Below, piece after piece: positions 52,551 through 64,000 of a stretch of DNA of 64,000 bases. Position 1 is the first letter of the stretch; every line of letters starts with the position of its first letter. The translations under genes were made by a program, and so were the position numbers. The notes under the pieces were generated by a model. It did not search any database. It worked only from the letters and a program-made list of their open reading frames with translations, and was not told the origin of the DNA. This stretch comes from Symsagittifera roscoffensis (Eukaryota; Xenacoelomorpha; Acoela; Convolutidae), in NCBI RefSeq assembly GCF_963678635.1, contig NC_087065.1:51032452-51096451 (forward strand). Reading direction: 5' to 3'.

Positions 52551-55450
52551 TTATGAAAATTTTTTAAAAGAGGTAGTGCGGGATGATAATGAGACGGGAG
52601 TCTTCAAGGAGGAAGTTGTTGGTGAGGGGACAAATTGGATACATTTGGTGGACTGGGTCATAGTTACGGCGGATGCAGTGAAAATAAATTGTTTTAATAC
52701 TTTAAATAAAGTTAAGGAAGGAGAGTGAGGTGAGCATTTGATTAAAAAAGATCTAGCGGCTATGGAGGTTCCGTGATGAAAATTTTGTAAAAAATGTCTC
52801 TCTGTCAAACGGAAATAAGTGCGCGTATGAGTTATGTTGTTTTTAGCATAACTTCATTCAAGTAATTAACGTCGCCTTGTTTGTGAAAAAGGAAGTTAAA
52901 CGTGAGTTGCACATGTTCAAAGTTAGTGAAACACAATTCGTATACTTCAAAATTTTGTAGTGCGTGATCAATTACGTGGTCAAACATTTTGTTATTGCTA
53001 TTTAAGTCACATATATAATATGTTTCTATGAAAAAATTTGTGTTGTGGTTTACTTGCTGGATCCGAGCCGTAATAGGAGTCTTCCATGTAGCGTATGACT
53101 GTACAATCGTAGTTAGTGATAGGTAATTGGTTAGATTTTCATGCTATAAAACGGTTAAGTACATGCGAGAGTCCAATATTAGTAAAGTTTTTAGGCTCTA
53201 GTGCGTTAGTTAAATGATGTAGTAAGTTTATATAAAATTCATCTTCTTCGGCTTCGCGAAAAGGTTTTTCAAATGGATAGTGAAGTTGTAAAGTGAGCAC
53301 CAGGAGAAGGTATTGAGGAGTGACTGTTCATCAATGTACGAGTCGCGTTGACTTTGGGCTTCAGTAATAGTATAAGAATAACTTCTCGGGCTAAATTGGA
53401 AAGTGAAATGTTAGTGTGTAGACTACGGAAGAATCGCGAGGATGAAGGTCATTTAATTAGATATCGATGAGGGTTAGTCGGTCTTTTCGTTTCATGAGGG
53501 TGCTTTGTGCTCGATTTTGGCCATTACAGATGAATGTTGTTGATGTTTCTGATGGTGAGACTGAGTGTGTTAGCTGATGAATTATGAGTTGGCGGTCAGT
53601 ATTATGAGTTTGATACTCACGTTGGATGAACGCCTTGAGGTCGCGTTCTAGCTGGTTGTCTGTCATAGGATTGGGATAACAGCGAGTGTTTTAGAGACAG
53701 GGATAGACTGGCGTTGCGTCTGTAAGCGAGGAGTTAGAAGTTGAGAGATTTATTACAAGGACTGAGGGAGTTATCGAAGTAAGAGGTGATTTCGAGTATT
53801 TATTAGTGGGATTCGGTTCTGAATCAAGAATTTCATCAGTAGTTTCAATGGCCGCGTTATTTTATGTGTTTGTTAAAGGTTTACGTGTGTCTAAAAACGT
53901 TTGAATAGAACGGTCAGAGTGCATGTATGATGATTCGTGCGGTAAATTTGAAAAACTGGGACTTCAAACCGACAGGGAGAAAAAGTGAGATCAGAAACGA
54001 ATGTGTCATTGGAGATAAGCAGGATAAGAGAGGGAGCGATGGAGATTTCCAATTGCTGCTCATCGTGGTCTAAAAGCATTGTTGTTTTAGGAACGAAAAA
54101 GAACCGTGTGAGGTTGTTCTATTTTTTGTTCTAGTCATTCATCAGTTTTTTGCTGATAAGCAATATGTGAGATGGGACTGCGTTTCAATTCATTATTTGG
54201 ATGAAGTCATGATGATATTGAAAAGTTTGTTCTAGAGTTAGTTTGTGGGACTATTTTTAATTGATGATGATTTGGTAAGTTTGTAAACGTGGAGGTGCTG
54301 TTGGTGTAATATGTGAGTTGTACTGTGGAGTATCATATATGTTTGATTGTGGTTGATTTTTTTTCGTATTCATCAATTCGAGCATCTAGTAACATATTAG
54401 TTCTTGATGTAGAAAAATATCAAAAATCCTGCGAATTAAATGCTTGCTACGCTGGCTTGCCTGTTAACTTGTGTTCGTATGTAACTTGCGCACATGTGTT
54501 TTATGTGTTTTTGAGAATTGGGAAAAAATCCCCTAGAATTGTAAAATGCGTATAAGATAGTTAATTTTTCTGAAAGGTTATAGGTTCACCCCAAAAAGGC
54601 TAGTAGTTCAGTTTTTTTGTGATGAAAACTAAAGATATCAATTGTTGAGACATCTTGCGGGCGTTTTTTTTTCTCCGTTGAGATAAATGTAACCTTAACT
54701 AACTTTAAAATATCCACCGTAACCTTGTTCATAGATGTCTGAGAAATCAGCTGTTTCGTCAAGTTTTCTATGTTTTTGATCGATCAATTGATTGTCTATG
54801 TATGGCGTCCCTTTTTGTGAGAAGTTCTTGGAATTGTTGTGTTTGTATTTGATGTCTGGTCTGAAATTTACTCCTATAGTTTATAGGTCTAGATTAGGAT
54901 TTCTTGTTATTGCGCGTAAGCTTTCTTGTGAAGTTTTCTTGAACGGCCGCCCTAATGTGGGGTATGGTGTCAGGAGGTAATAATCAAAGTGAGCAGTACT
55001 ACGTTGAGCTGACTTTTGAGCTGACCATAATCTAATCCGAATGGGCCGTCAGTATCCCAAAAATATGTTCGTGTTGATAAAGTATCGACAAAATGAACTT
55101 TACTTTTCATGAAAATCGTGTATTTGTTGATCGCTTATTTTGTCTGCAGAGACATAGAGTGGTGAGACCTTCTTGGTGCAAGGGAAATACCAAAGGATGT
55201 TTCCATCGTGATCAATGAAGTTAAAGCAATTTTCTGAGAGGAGTAATCCTGCATTAGGAAGTTTTAGTTTTGCTAGTGCTAGTAATTGTAAAATTTGCGT
55301 TCTTTCTATTTCCGTGAATGATTTAATATTTCGAAATCTGATACTGGCTTTTCTTGAAAAATCCCTTTATTAGCGTAATCAAGTTTCATGACGAGATGAA
55401 TATCGTAAAGGGCTGCTCTGAAATATGAGTGGTTCATTAGTGATACTTCT
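52551..55450 (-). pseudogene. Env-position region of element 2, decayed
   Basis: It is downstream of pol and homologous to the lower parts of the element 1 units (54750 matches 21100; 55220 matches 21570; 52600-52700 matches 18950-19030). Surviving open stretches are 53666-53457 (NTDRQLIIHQLTHSVSPSET) and 52808-52551, with RRNYDPVHQMYPICPL in the neighbouring frame. The latter has Cys and looks like a conserved C-terminal block. I recognise no fusion peptide, furin site or clear membrane anchor, so env is a positional label only. Confidence 0.45.
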
Positions 55451-57099
55451 TGTAAACGTTTACTTTCACTGCTTTCGGCGAAACATTTTTCATATTTTTG
55501 TCCGTTTTTTTAAAGTTTTATCGGTATTTAAATTTTTTCATTGTCTCTGTTGTGATTTTTAGCTCAGTCGGGATTGATGAGTTCACTTGTTTTCATATCA
55601 ATTTCTTTTTCACATTGAATTAGGATAATAGTTTTTGGATCTTGAGTTGATAATAGAGTTGATTATAGAGTTGATATTATTCGAGTTGTATTATCCGATC
55701 AAAAAAAAAGTTTCTTGATATCCAGTGTTCTTCGTGCTAGCTTTTTTGATGTGTAACTATAACAATATGAGGTATCCAGTTTTTATCGTGTAGATCATAA
55801 ATTTATTGTCTGTGCTTTGATGTTTTTAATAATATCATAAGTTTATTGTAGGATATCTTTCATCGATCTTTATATGGCTTTGGCTTTGTTCAAACTGATG
55901 TGTTGAGTCTGACGAGACGTGAAATATACATATAATTGGGTTTTGAACCAGTTTTAAACAATTTAGTTCATTTTTACAATCTTCGGGTTTAAAAGCTAAA
56001 AAACCGGTCAATATTACTTTGATAAAATGATTCGTGATCAAGTCTGGTTTTATTTCTTTTTGTGCACTTTCCTTTCCAAAAAATTTCCTGTAAAAAATAG
56101 CCTACAAGTGATGTAGTTCGGGCTTTAGAGTAAAGTGTAGCAATGGATGTCTAGTGAACCTGGGTTGTTGTGATTTGTAGTTTCAAATCGTGCTGGAAGT
56201 TAAAAGGTAAGGAGTGGTGTGAATAATAAAAGATACTTTTGAATGATAGTCCTGAATATGGGTTGAAAAAGATGTTTAACCAAAGGTTTCTTAGTATATC
56301 TGTCGTAAGTATTTTAATTCTGTACAAACACAAAAGAGGAAGCAAAGATTATAATGTTATGTCTGGATGAGATCGCGGTAATGGATAATTTGTAGGGTTA
56401 TTTTACTTTATAGTTATTGCGATTTTCAAAGCAAGATTTTGTTGAGATAGTATCTGAGTCTTATGATCTTGTATGTATTCATAGATGTCTTGTCAATTTT
56501 GTAGACTAATCAATTCCTAACTGCGGAATCGGCTGCTAGCCAAAAACTGACCGAATAAAGTTGATACGGAAGTCAATCAAATCGTAAGGGTTTATTTGTG
56601 TTTTGTAGTACGTGATATCTATTCAGGAATCAAAATTTTTTCTCGTAGTTTTTTGTAATTCTAGCGTGATTTTGGATTATTTTGAGAATATGGCGTCCAA
56701 TAAAAGATTATACCGGGGTAAGTTTTCGGAGAACGTATTCTTTTGGGTGATATGATAAGATATTGTTTCTGTGTTGCGTAATTTCATTTTTTATTTTAGT
56801 CAACCAGTTTAACTGTTGCGTCTATGGGTCTATCAATAATACCTTTCTTTAACGGTTCTAATTTCTTTGTGTTGCCTTTGTATTTTTTTAAATTTGCGAT
56901 TAGAAGGAATGTTTTTTTTTTTAGATCTGAAGTGGGGGTAGAACGTGAGTTGATCTGAAACTGAAAGTCTTGACCTTGTAATTTTTCTTTTGCGACTTTT
57001 TGTTAAATATCGTTGTGTTTTTTATCTGCATTTAGAAACCTTTACCTGTGGATATTGTAAATTAATTTCAAAAACTTTGGATGATGAAAATGATTTTCA

Positions 57100-59300
57100 C
57101 CGTGAGTGTGAAGCGTTAATTTTTATCGTTTGAAGTCTTTGATGGTTGACAATATCTTTGTTTTTTGACGCGCTTGCTGCAAACAATATTGGTTTTTGTG
57201 GCTTGTGAGTTAAAAAACGATTTCATAAGTTGGGAAATTGTGGCCATTTGAGAACTTAATGGAAATGGGAAAAACTTTACATCCTTTGACCATTCAAGGT
57301 TTTTATCATGTCCGTTAATTATAAATCGTAAATAATCCTGGAGTGAATGGTTCTTGCCTTCGAATGACCCATTAGTTCAAAGGGCGTGTAAAGTTCTAGG
57401 CTTATGTTTAATATTATGTAGATGACTTAATGAAGGAATTTCGTTATTGATGACTTCTTCTCCGTTTTCTGTGAAAAGGGCTTAAAATAATTAGATTATT
57501 TGGCTTTTAAGTATTCGTAAAGTGTAGTATATGCATAATAAGCATTAAAATTTGGTATTGGATTTAGTGCTATATACTGTGTATATGCATCTGCTATTAC
57601 TATGATTATGAATTTTTTTCTGAAGAGGGTGAAATAGGGCCTTTTGTATCGCGTGAGGGATTTTCGATTCTAAGATGGAAATATAAATTTTGAATTCTTG
57701 TTTTCGTGCATTTTGACTTTGGTGTGGGATACGTTTTTTTAGTTGACAGGTGAGACAGTCATTACGGGGATTTGGAAATTAAAGGTTTTTATGAAATTGT
57801 CATAAGTTTTTTCTGATCCAATTTGTCCTTTATTATTGGAAGATTGTGCAGTGTTCAATGCCCTTAAAACTAATCCTGATGGTAAACAGGGTACTTTATT
57901 ATCGGCGAAGTTTTCCAAAAAAAATCTTTGTTTTTATTAATGGATCTGTATTTGAATTGCGGAAATGTCGCAGTTAACGTTTTATTTCCTAGGATACATA
58001 TATCTGCTTTAACATATTTGTTTCTTATCTGATCCAAAATTTCGTTTGGCGTTTTACAGGGTGCAGGTGTTGATTTTTTTAAAGTAACTTGGTTGTCAAT
58101 TTTTTTGTGCATAGTAGAAAATGTTTGGTAACTCTTGGTTTGTTAATGGGATGCTGCTGACAGGGTCTTTGAACTCAAAGATTTCATTTTTTGTGTGCTT
58201 TTTGTTTGCATCCTATGGTCCTGCTGAGTTGATTGAGTCTATAAACTCTTCGTTTTGTTTTAAGGTAATGTTTTATTTCTCTGTGGTTTTTTTTTAGTTG
58301 TTTTGGTTTTGTTTTTATCAATGAGGAATCTGCTATGGGTTTAAATGTGATTTTTTTTTCTTGTTAAATCAACTTAATAGTGATTAATTGACAATCTGAA
58401 TAAACTCCGAAGTGCCGAAGTGTTCTAATTTATCATGAGCGTAGAGAATTGTAGTTCAGCTTGAGTAAAAACCGTGATTTGGCTGAGATGAGATTTGTTT
58501 TATTTGTTTTGTGGTGCAAAGTTGGAATCATCACACATTGCGTAGTGTAAAATGGTTGATCTGGGTCGGTGATAGGGTTTAAAATTTGTTCGCTAATGAG
58601 CTTTTTAATTTCATTAAACCACTGGTGTTTGACTGCCCATTCAAAATTGATTTGTCGGCGTAAAGTTTTTTAAAATATTCTAAAATAAAGTTGCATTTTG
58701 CAGATGGTTTGTCAAGAAAAATTAAATTTTTCTAAAATTTTTTCAAACAATTTTTTTATTAGATAGTGGTTGTAATATAAACAAAGCATCTTTTGTTGAT
58801 TTTAGAGGAAATTTTGTTTGTCCCTCTTTTTTGTGTCCTAATTAGGACATGAAACATTTCTGTATTAGTTCGTTACTGTATGAAAACATCGTCTATATTT
58901 ATGACTAAGCCTTCACACAGATTTAATGGTTGCATATAGAAAACAATTGCCCATAAATGCGGAAACTGGTGCTGGTTCTATGGAAATGCATCAGAATAAT
59001 GTATTAAATTCGACTTGTTGATATCTAATGACAATTTTTGTTGATCGTCGTGTTTGTTCATCTAGGGGCATTTGATTTATGCGCTGATAAAATCTGCTGT
59101 TGTATAAATTGGTCCAATACTCCTCTTGAGAATGACTTGCATTTCTTTTATTGGCCAGTTTCGTTTAGATTCATCCATTAGAGAACTTAATTATCTTGCA
59201 TCGAAAACAATTTTTAGAGATTATCCTTTTGCTAGTTTGATAACCGGGCTTTTGAATATGTTACCTTTTGGTTGTTGGTTTTCTTACTGATGAAATAATA
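57100..59300 (-). pseudogene. Ty3/gypsy-type pol relic: reverse transcriptase, RNase H, integrase
   Basis: On the minus strand, from right to left: an RT fragment at 59240-59085 with DAR, NWPI and YTTADF spacing; an EPAPVSAFMG segment near 58985-58955; the catalytic box NIDDVFI at about 58905-58880 (DD codons at 58888-58893); RNase H at 58541-58440 with AMCDDSNF and FTQAELQFSTL; a pre-integrase linker at 58112-57870 containing ILGNKTL; an integrase zinc-binding relic with GSEKTY and CLTC (57840-57745); the core with DTKGPISPSS (first Asp at 57648-57650), IADAYTQYIALNP (57600-57560), TENGEEV (second catalytic position, Asp changed to Glu) and FEGKNHSLQDYLRFIING (third acidic residue, 57370-57300). 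The blocks are in several frames with stops between them. Order and spacing are those of Ty3/gypsy. Confidence 0.85.
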
Positions 59301-59599
59301 TCATTTTGTTCGGGATTGTCTAGGTGATTATTTGATTTGTCTCGTAAAAATTAGGGACTTTACTTGCACGTTGCTTTTTCAAAACTGCGTCGGGCTGAAG
59401 TGGAATGGGTTATGATGAATATATTCTTCCAATATCAAAATTCGCTGTTGGAAATACGTTTGGGCATTTGAATAAAAAGTTTGCTAGTTGTTCGAAATCT
59501 TTTTGATTGATATGTGAATTTTGGAATTTAATTATGGTAAGAAAAGTATGTTATTCTATTGTATAAATTTTTTTAAATGAAAGGTTAAATTTTGGTGTT

Positions 59600-62100
59600 T
59601 TTGTGAAATAATCATGATTTCATTTCAGTTTTTTAATTATTTTGTTTTCAGATCTTTCTTCACTAACTACAGTAGGTTGACTATTGTGTTTAATAGTTTC
59701 AGAATATTGTGTTTTTTCTATATGCTCGTTCTTGAGTGTATGTTGCGTTTGTTTCACAGTATTCTAGTAGTCAAAAGGGAAGTAATATTTTATATGTTGA
59801 GTTGTTATATATATACATATTTCTGCATTAACTTAACTTGTGTTTTCAGCGTATTTTTGTGGTGAAAGTTAAACTTAGAAAATTTATGGATCGGATTGAA
59901 CTCAAGGTCAGACACATAGTTTCTGCGTGTTTTAATCCTTGCTAACTTGATGAAGATGAACAATGGGAAATTTGTTTTGCGTAACCCTTTAATGGTGTTG
60001 AAAGTTTTCGTTGCTGGTTAAATATTGGTAGATAAAAATTTCAAAAGAATCGAGGTTGTTTACTTAGTCTGTAAAAAAACGTCAATGAAGTTTTAATTTT
60101 TTGTTTGTATTTACTTTTGGTTTCGGCAGAAAACTGTTTTCCTATTTGCTTTGTTTTTTTATCTGTTATCAAAAATAGTTGCTTAAAGAGTTTTCTTGAA
60201 GTTAATTTTGATCCACTGATTTCGGTGGTTGTATAAATAATTGGTTGTTCCATATTTCCTCGAAATTGTAAATTGATAAAATTCTGAGGATGGAAGTGAC
60301 ACAGATATTACCTTAATTACTAATATTCTAAAAGTGAAACATGAATACGAACCCCCCGTTCATTCTGAATACTATCATAATAAAGAGCCCGACAGTAATC
60401 CATACGAATCATGTCAGAACCAATTAACAAAAATAAAATATTCACGACATAAGGTCAAAAGTTACTCCTAAAAATTGATATATATATATATATATATATC
60501 AAAACACCATACCAAAAACCTCTCACAAAAAAAAATTGGACAATCTCAATTCTCTTGAGAATCCCAAAAAACGAAAAAATTTCAAACCACAGACCTCGAA
60601 ATTGATTTTTTAATCAATTCAGGCGACTAATCAAATATCAATAATGTTAACATATGGAATGAAATACGCTTTTTACATCCCAGAATGATACTTCACAATA
60701 CATTAAGCCATTTAGCCACCCTGAAGATGATGCAAGATGATGTTTTGACTTGGTGGTCTGAATTTCAGATTCATAGAAATTTTAGATTGTATTGGTCGAT
60801 TTTGTGAGGAATTTGTATAGGGTTCAAAAATATCTGGTTGAAAATGTTCATGTGGCTGATCATTATTTTCCCATTGATAAATTTGTGATAAGAAGTTTGT
60901 TGGTTTATTTTTTTTTGAGAAACTGGATAATTCTCAGCGCGGTCTGATTTGGTGTTTCTTTGATCATGAAATTTTACTAACTGTTGATTTAAGTTCTTAG
61001 GTAGTCGCTGATTCTTGTTTTTTTCTTCAAGTTGTGATTGCGTTGATAAGAGTAGTCGTGTTATTGGGTGATCATATTGTTTTTTTTGCAAAGTAAAACT
61101 TGCCTGTATTTGTTTTTTATTGGTTTTTGGCCTACGTTTTTGATAAAGTTTTTGTGAATAATTAGGAAAACCTGTTTGCTTAGCGGTTGATTTTAAAGTT
61201 CTATGTGGAAACGGGGTAATGTTGTATAATATAGTGTCGTTATCGTTGGATGAATCGTTGATATACCTTGCTGCGTTGTTGCTGGCTGCGTTTCAACAAT
61301 TTCTCCATAAGTGAAATGTGATGGTGCTTGATTGACTTGATGATTCAACACTGTAGTTCCATTTAGATTTTCTTGTCTATTCATGAAAGTTGTACACAGT
61401 CCTATTGTAGAATACTGTGGTGTATTTTAAAGCTGTAGTAATTGTTGTTCAGGGAGTTTTTAAATAGTTTTTCTTAACTGAAATAGTTTGAATTGCTGAG
61501 CTTCAAATATCGTGAGGTATAATGAAAAACATATCATGATATCGTTGTGGATTCCAATCATGTTCTGTTTCATCTGCTAAAATTATATTAGTTATGTTAC
61601 AACAAAATCTTTTTTAAAGCATGCTAGCATTTTTTGTAAGCCATGCCTGCTTTTCACTATCACTGAGACTTCTGCGTCGGTGAGTTTTTCGCAGTTTCGA
61701 TTCTTAAAATTAAAAAAGAAGTTTTCTGTTCTCACTGATGTGTGACGTGATGTTTGTGGTTAAGATACATAAAATGTTTTGAAAGTATCTAACAAAGATT
61801 TATGGCTATAGATAATTGAGAGAACAATGTGATTTCTCATTTTGCCCAGTGTAAGTTTTGGTGATGAGTTTTGAATGTCCATGTCAACTATTTCTATCCG
61901 ATGTGGTGTTGTACTCTTGTTTGAATGTGGTGATAATGGTAAAATTTTTATGTTGAATCTGCCGTATTGTGATACTATATTACAGATTCTTGGTAGATAG
62001 TGATCTATCATCTGTCTTTTGAATTTAGTTACTGAAAACTCTTTTTGGGGTTTGCCTTTTCGAAATATATTTATAATTAATTTGTGGCAAAATTGTAATT
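59600..62100 (-). pseudogene. Gag-like region of element 2, decayed
   Basis: It sits between the 5' leader and pol. Open stretches are 62011-61760, 61384-61193, 61091-60771 and 60253-60041; they are rich in Gln, Asn, Lys, Ser and Thr. Nucleotide landmarks match element 1: TCTTCACTAACTAC and CACAGTATTCTAGTAGTC (59655-59770) match 28125 and 28255; the 61520-61610 string matches 37540-37640. No CCHC knuckle or aspartic protease triad (DTG/DSG) was found. Confidence 0.45.
60477..60500. repeat. TA dinucleotide microsatellite
   Basis: About 22 bp of alternating TA within the gag-like region of element 2. Confidence 0.85.
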
Positions 62101-62255
62101 TGCTCCCGCTGAATCACTAGTGGGATCAATGGCAAACGGGAAGATTGAACTGCAAACGGGAAGATTGGAGATTGTATTTTTCTCCCGGTGAAACACTAGT
62201 GGGATCAATGACCAACGGTAAGATTGAACTGAAAACGTGAAGATTGAAGATTGAA
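62101..62255. repeat. 78-bp tandem duplication in the element 2 leader/gag start
   Basis: Two units each contain CTCCCGnTGAAnCACTAGTG, GGATCAATGnCnAACGG and AAGATTGAACTG; within each, an AACGGGAAGATTG-like submotif is itself doubled. It lies about 430 bp inside the 5' LTR, where packaging and dimerisation signals are usual in retroelements; that role is only a guess. Confidence 0.75.
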
Positions 62256-62660
62256 ATATCGTTGATTGTTGACTTGTTTAGTTTTCTCATATAGTAGGTA
62301 TCAGAGATTTGTTAGTCAACAGAAAGTTCATTTATGAAAACTTATTGATAATATTAAAAACAAACGGCTTGTTAAATCAATTTTAGGGCTCTTTTTATGA
62401 CAGTTTAAATATTATTGTGAAAGCTTACTGCAAACAGTTTCAAAAATTTATTCGTCATCGTCAGCTTTTTCTCGCTTTCCCATCAAGTATTCGAATTTTC
62501 GTCTTTTTTGTGACATGGTTTCGTCTTTGGTATTGGATCGGCTCAACTAGATTTTCTAAGACGTTGAAATAAGCGACTTCTAATTTCAGGTTGTATTGAT
62601 TTTCTTTTTGAGTTTTGCTAAATCTTTGTTCAAAATCTAAAACTTTATAGGTCTGCTCGT

Positions 62661-62679
62661 GACTCGTTTGATCGCACCA
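62661..62679 (-). promoter_or_regulatory. Likely tRNA primer-binding site of element 2
   Basis: The plus strand reads GACTCGTTTGATCGCACCA, ending in CCA three bases before the LTR boundary, exactly where the complement of a PBS should show a tRNA 3' end. Element 1 has the aligned GAGACTTGTTGGTCGCACA in the same place. I cannot assign the tRNA species from memory. Confidence 0.5.
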
Positions 62680-62682
62680 GAG

Positions 62683-63057
62683 GAGTTAAGATCCGGGGTG
62701 GTCTTCTCATAGAGTAATTTTGACAAGGGTGTACCGTCTGTTCGTCCGCTATCCAATTTTCGACCTGATAGATTCGCGCAACTTCTTACCTTGATACCGA
62801 TCCTAATTTTACTCTTTTATTTCCTAGTCTCAAAAGATCTAATATATACTTCTAAATTTGCGAATTTAGAGGAGAAGAATAGCAACTGCTTTCTTAGTTA
62901 AATTATTTCTTCTCCGGCTGAAACTATAAAAAGTTTCAGCGTCCCTTTTTATCATAAGTTTCAGTAAAGGATCATTATTGGTTAGTTATAAATATTGACA
63001 GTGAATATTATCAAGGAATATAGTTGGATATAAATAACTTGTTTGAATTTGATTCCA
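62683..63057 (-). repeat. Right (5') LTR of element 2
   Basis: It runs from GGAGTTAAGATCCGGGGTGG to TTTGATTCCA, about 375 bp. The expected terminal TG is GG. It shares GATTCGCGCAACTTCTTA, GATCCTAATTTTACTCTTTT, TTTCCTAGTCTCAA and GGATATAAATAACTTGTT with the other LTRs. TATAAATA at about 63030-63037 is in plus orientation and so not the LTR promoter. Confidence 0.7.
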
Positions 63058-64000
63058 TTACTACAGCTTTCTATAGGATGCAAGATACAAAGTCAAATTT
63101 ACCAAAGATTTAAATAGCAAAAAGTATATGAGAGTGATCATCAATTATAAAGCGAATCATGACAGGAGACAAAGACCCTGATTAATCAAAGCTAGAGTCA
63201 CCGAAACTTCTAAAAATGTTTGAGGGTTTTTAAAAATTGTTATCTAGAGAAACCGAAAAACTCATGTTTTGTGAATCCAGGACTAGCTTATGAATACAAA
63301 ACGCTTAATTTTTGCGTGCAAAAAAAAATTTAATGGAAAATGTTTTTTTTCTAAATAATTTGATAAAAGTTTTGGTGCCCGATCAAAAAATACTACTAAT
63401 ACATTTTCAATTTATGGAACTTCATGATCAGCTTTTTTTAACAAAAAAATTATCTTTTTTGCTTGTCATGATACACCGAATTTTTTTGCCAAAGCAAGAA
63501 AAAATATCTTTTAAAAATGTTTCACACCATTAGAGCAAAATTGTATAAAAATTGTATGAGTAGGTTTTTCTATAGACGTAGCTTATGAAATTTCTTGACT
63601 AGCTTTTTTGGTCTATGGAGTTCAACCCCAGCCGGTAGCGCTTGAACACTTTGGCTGATTTTTGCGCTGAACTTAAGCCTATTGACATTCAAAGGTTATT
63701 CAGCGTTTTTTTTTGGTAACACTTCATATGTCTATTTACCTATTTAGCTATTATGGAACATATCTACGATTGGATCTTCAAATTAAAAAATTATGAGGAT
63801 GAAATAGATGCACTTCAACTGAAAATACTGATCAGATAAAATATACTCGGCTTTTAACCCGGGTTGACCTCTATAGACCAAAAATGCCTATTATACAATT
63901 CCATAAACTAAGTCTGTGAAAAACCACTGACCATACAAATTTCATAGATTTTGCTAATATGGTGTCATCAAATTTTTAAAGAAATTTTTTCTTGTTTTGG
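63058..64000. other. AT-rich sequence, nothing identified
   Basis: A 73-residue + strand open frame (63312-63533) in low-complexity AT-rich DNA has no splice or homology support. No family A, B or C motif was found. It is probably intergenic or intronic. Confidence 0.4.

Larger units (their letters stand above)
50413..63057 (-). mobile_element. Element 2: decayed Ty3/gypsy-type LTR retrotransposon
   Basis: Read from right to left: 5' LTR (62683-63057), primer-binding site, gag-like region (62500-59600), pol with RT, RNase H and integrase (about 59300-57100, tail to about 55500), a long region in env position (55400-52500), a 3' non-coding region with a pentanucleotide microsatellite, and the 3' LTR (50413-50800). 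RT-RNase H-integrase order is that of Ty3/gypsy. Every protein block is interrupted by stops and frameshifts, so it cannot be autonomous today. The LTRs have diverged greatly, pointing to an old insertion. The total length of about 12.6 kb is long for the class and suits an element with a third coding region. Confidence 0.75.

Noticed and set aside
59614-59865. 83-codon hydrophobic + strand frame rich in Phe and Tyr
   Set aside because: Antisense to the gag-like region of element 2; the T-rich plus strand naturally produces Phe/Leu-rich open frames. The same explains the + strand frames at 36726-36956 and 35636-35887.

Overview
This window is eukaryotic and almost certainly animal DNA. It is AT-rich, it has genes split by introns with GT..AG borders and exact phase matching, and one gene encodes a four-pass membrane protein of the claudin/PMP22 type. 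The species cannot be fixed from sequence alone. Only two host genes can be supported, both on the + strand; together they cover about 1.9 kb of coding sequence. Nearly everything else is mobile-element material in various states of decay.

Layout. (1) 801-10826: the 3' part of a coiled-coil protein gene, five exons (801-1062, 1272-1429, 1801-1931, 6783-6941, 10517-10826), no start codon in the window. Its two long introns are filled with short non-autonomous elements. (2) 11.0-16.6 kb: a mosaic of two short repeat families (called A and B here), a 0.9-kb direct duplication, a four-unit tandem array of about 236 bp, and a cluster of GCGGATTCC-type motifs. (3) 16689-40128: a minus-strand LTR retroelement (element 1). 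Its LTRs match those of element 2, but its interior lacks the pol block and carries three head-to-tail units of about 5-6.6 kb, which themselves contain secondary tandem duplications. (4) 40.2-50.4 kb: a host island with a claudin-like gene (exons 42571-42742, 46432-46659, 46793-47265), family A insertions, a long imperfect palindrome and an older retroelement relic. (5) 50413-63057: element 2, a decayed minus-strand Ty3/gypsy-type element with LTRs, a likely primer-binding site, gag-like region, recognisable reverse transcriptase, RNase H and integrase blocks, and a long region downstream of pol in the usual env position. (6) 63.06-64 kb: AT-rich sequence with nothing identifiable.

How the parts relate. 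Element 2 is the key to element 1: stretches on both sides of its pol have counterparts in element 1, while pol itself does not. Element 1 therefore looks like a pol-less derivative that then grew by tandem duplication. Families A and B share an architecture (inverted GTTCCGAC near both ends, a small hairpin at the right end, a similar CTTGTTT-like terminus, end-to-end copies) that points to one mobilising system, possibly Helentron-like; this is inference. No CRISPR array, rRNA or intact tRNA was seen.
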